From: Acidimicrobiaceae bacterium
Lineage (GTDB): Bacteria; Actinomycetota; Acidimicrobiia; Acidimicrobiales; RAAP-2
Assembly (NCBI GenBank): GCA_003151555.1
Contig: PLXU01000042.1
Coordinates: 5,628-21,027, forward strand
Direction: 5' to 3'
DNA length: 15,400 nucleotides
Below, one piece after another: positions 13,788 to 15,400 of this stretch (positions are counted from its first letter, which is position 1; every line of letters starts with the position of its first letter). The position numbers and the translations under genes are program-made. The notes under the pieces were generated by a model. The model was not told the origin of the DNA, ran no database searches, and saw only the letters and a program-made list of their open reading frames with translations.

Positions 13788-15400
13788 ATGAGGTACTTCA
13801 AAGATCATCCGGCCCTCGCCCACGACGCCTTAGAAATGCTGCCGAGTGGGATTGCCCTGCTCGACGAGCAGGGTGTCATCAGCGACCTCAACCAGCGTTT
13901 GGCTCTTATGACTGGCTATAAAGCGAAGGATCTGGTGGGTCGGGATATTCGAACGATCGTGCCAACGCTCGCGCCGGAATCGCCAATATTCGCGTGCCGA
14001 GACAGCGCGGCCAAAGTGCAATACAGCCAGCGATGGGTGGACCGAGAACTCGAATTGGTGCGCCACGACAAAAGTGCGTTGTGCGTCGACTTCGCGTGCT
14101 CGCGATTGCTAAGCGACGACCAGTGGTGGACGATCGTGTCGATTGACGAGAACGCCGCGACAAAATACGTCGTGGGAACGGCCGGCGAGGGCGACGGTCC
14201 TTCGATCAACGTGCAGGCCGCGATTGATGCGGCCATTGCCCAAAGCGAACAGCGATTTCGTCTGGCCTTCGAGGGCAATATGGCCCCCATGGTTTTCAGT
14301 AGCAACTCCGGCTTATTCCTAGAGGTCAATGAGTCCTTCTGTCAGATGAGCGGGCGCACCCGGGAAGAACTCCTCGGCCGAGACTCGAAGCACTTCACCT
14401 ACCCCGAGGACGTTGGCATCTCCGAAGGGGTCAACCGGCGTATCACCTCGGGCGAGACCGATCAGGTTCGCTACACGAAGCGGTTCCTGCACAAGAACGG
14501 GCGAATCGTCATCGCGGAAGTGTCGATATGTTCCGCGCGCGACGAGAGCGGCAACACGCTGTATTTCGTATCTTCGGTGCGTGACATCACCGAAGAACGC
14601 GCACTGGCAACCCAGCTCTCCTACCAGGCGCTTCACGACCCCTTGACCGGGCTCGCTAACCGGGCACTCTTCGATGACCGCCTCTTGCAAGCCCAATCGA
14701 GGGTCGTGCGCCAAGGCGAGATGGGCGCAGTGTTGCTGCTGGACCTCGACGACTTCAAGGGCGTGAACGACGTCTACGGCCACTTGATCGGCGACCAGTT
14801 ACTCGTCGCGATCGCTCATCGCTTCGAGAAGATCACGCGCACGTCGGACACGATCTGTCGCTTCGGCGGCGACGAGTTCTTGTACTTGGCCGAGGGCCTG
14901 GCGTCGCACGACGAGGCCGAGAAGATCGCCGGGCGGCTGCTCGGCGCACTGGACGAACCGTTCAACTTCGAGGACGTACTCATCGAGCAGCGCGCCAGCG
15001 TCGGGATCGTGGTGTGGGACGGCGCCAGCGAAAGTACGAACAATGTCGAGCTCATCCAAAACGCGGACGCCTCGATGTACGAGGCCAAGCGTCGGGGCCA
15101 CGGCCAACTGGTCGTCTTCACTCCGGAAATTCGCCAGGAGGCGGTCAGCCGGTTCGCGCTCCTACAGGAACTGCGCCATGCGATGACCTCGGGCGAAATG
15201 CAAATGCACTACCAGCCCATCATCGATCTCTCCACTTCTGAGGTGGTGGGTTTCGAAGCGCTCATGCGCTGGAAGCACCCCGATCGCGGATGGGTGCCAC
15301 CCGACGTCTTCATCCCGCTCGCCGAACAGAGTGATCTGATACTCGAACTCGGAGCGTTCGCCATGCACGAGGCGGTCACGACGGCGTGCTCGTGGGAGCC
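13788..15400 (+). CDS. PAS-PAS-GGDEF-EAL cyclic-di-GMP signalling protein (cut by window edge)
   Basis: A cytoplasmic sensor-output protein controlling cyclic-di-GMP; 537 residues are visible. The first PAS-like domain is at about 10-120 (LPSGIALLDEQGVISDLNQR). The second, at about 153-270, starts SEQRFRLAFEGN and ends in the SVRDITEERA linker, with the PAC-like pattern before it. The GGDEF domain (about 277-440) has HDPLTGLANR (283-292), an intact RFGGDEF active site (GGDEF at 360-364) and an inhibitory I-site RTSD (351-354) exactly five residues before it. The EAL domain begins near 455, with MHYQPIIDL and FEALMRW (Glu490-Leu492), and is truncated by the end of the window. The cyclase half looks active and feedback-inhibited; phosphodiesterase residues beyond EAL cannot be checked. 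No membrane segments are present. ATG at 13788 is the only in-frame start nearby. Confidence 0.93.
   Translation, partial: MRYFKDHPALAHDALEMLPSGIALLDEQGVISDLNQRLALMTGYKAKDLVGRDIRTIVPTLAPESPIFACRDSAAKVQYSQRWVDRELELVRHDKSALCVDFACSRLLSDDQWWTIVSIDENAATKYVVGTAGEGDGPSINVQAAIDAAIAQSEQRFRLAFEGNMAPMVFSSNSGLFLEVNESFCQMSGRTREELLGRDSKHFTYPEDVGISEGVNRRITSGETDQVRYTKRFLHKNGRIVIAEVSICSARDESGNTLYFVSSVRDITEERALATQLSYQALHDPLTGLANRALFDDRLLQAQSRVVRQGEMGAVLLLDLDDFKGVNDVYGHLIGDQLLVAIAHRFEKITRTSDTICRFGGDEFLYLAEGLASHDEAEKIAGRLLGALDEPFNFEDVLIEQRASVGIVVWDGASESTNNVELIQNADASMYEAKRRGHGQLVVFTPEIRQEAVSRFALLQELRHAMTSGEMQMHYQPIIDLSTSEVVGFEALMRWKHPDRGWVPPDVFIPLAEQSDLILELGAFAMHEAVTTACSWE

Noticed and set aside
14319..15107. Antisense frames opposite the GGDEF/EAL gene.
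   Set aside because: The plus strand has intact catalytic motifs over the same span.
1..15400. CRISPR array, insertion sequence or a complete defence or biosynthetic system.
   Set aside because: No regularly spaced repeats, transposase, integrase, cas gene or recognisable defence effector was found on either strand.

Overview
The window reads as chromosomal DNA of a moderately GC-rich actinobacterium. Three things point there: a mycothiol-dependent maleylpyruvate-isomerase-family protein, several families that are common in Actinomycetota (DUF2510, DUF3995, DUF998), and frequent GTG and TTG starts. Acidimicrobiia is a plausible home, but that is inference. I see no rRNA, convincing tRNA, CRISPR array or recognisable transposase.

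Layout. 1-512 (-): N-terminal third of an APC amino acid permease, cut by the window edge. 904-1711 (+): a DUF3995 membrane protein and a small cysteine-containing conserved protein. 1730-2512 (-) and 2651-3397 (+): an alpha/beta hydrolase and the mycothiol-dependent enzyme, divergent from a shared 138-bp promoter region. 3405-3815 (-): remnant of a fibronectin type III protein. 3883-5112 (+): a 409-residue protein of unknown function ending in an 11-A tract, with an open -1 frame behind it. 5441-6028 (-): a DUF2510 membrane protein. 6186-6407 (-): remnant of a small membrane protein. 6555-7010 (+): a conserved hypothetical.

7386-7960 (+) holds two translationally coupled small membrane proteins resembling lysis-region proteins of actinobacteriophages. 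With the neighbouring small orphan genes (7986-8318 on -, 8661-8978 on +) and the AT-rich, inverted-repeat-rich gap at 8376-8660, this is the most accessory-looking stretch.

9030-13446 is a run of five genes on the minus strand: a DUF998 membrane protein, a secreted four-cysteine protein, a Nudix-like protein with a degraded catalytic box, a class I methyltransferase, and a flavin-dependent monooxygenase of the Baeyer-Villiger/FMO type. The monooxygenase is broken by a single extra base in a homopolymer. Gaps of 80-151 bp make a single tight operon unlikely. From 13788 (+) runs a PAS-PAS-GGDEF-EAL cyclic-di-GMP protein, cut by the right edge.

Most of the window is ordinary chromosomal content. 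I find no convincing new multi-gene system. The best leads are the A11 tract with its -1 frame extension, the monooxygenase frameshift, the phage-like gene pair, and the competing inverted repeats at 8450-8514.
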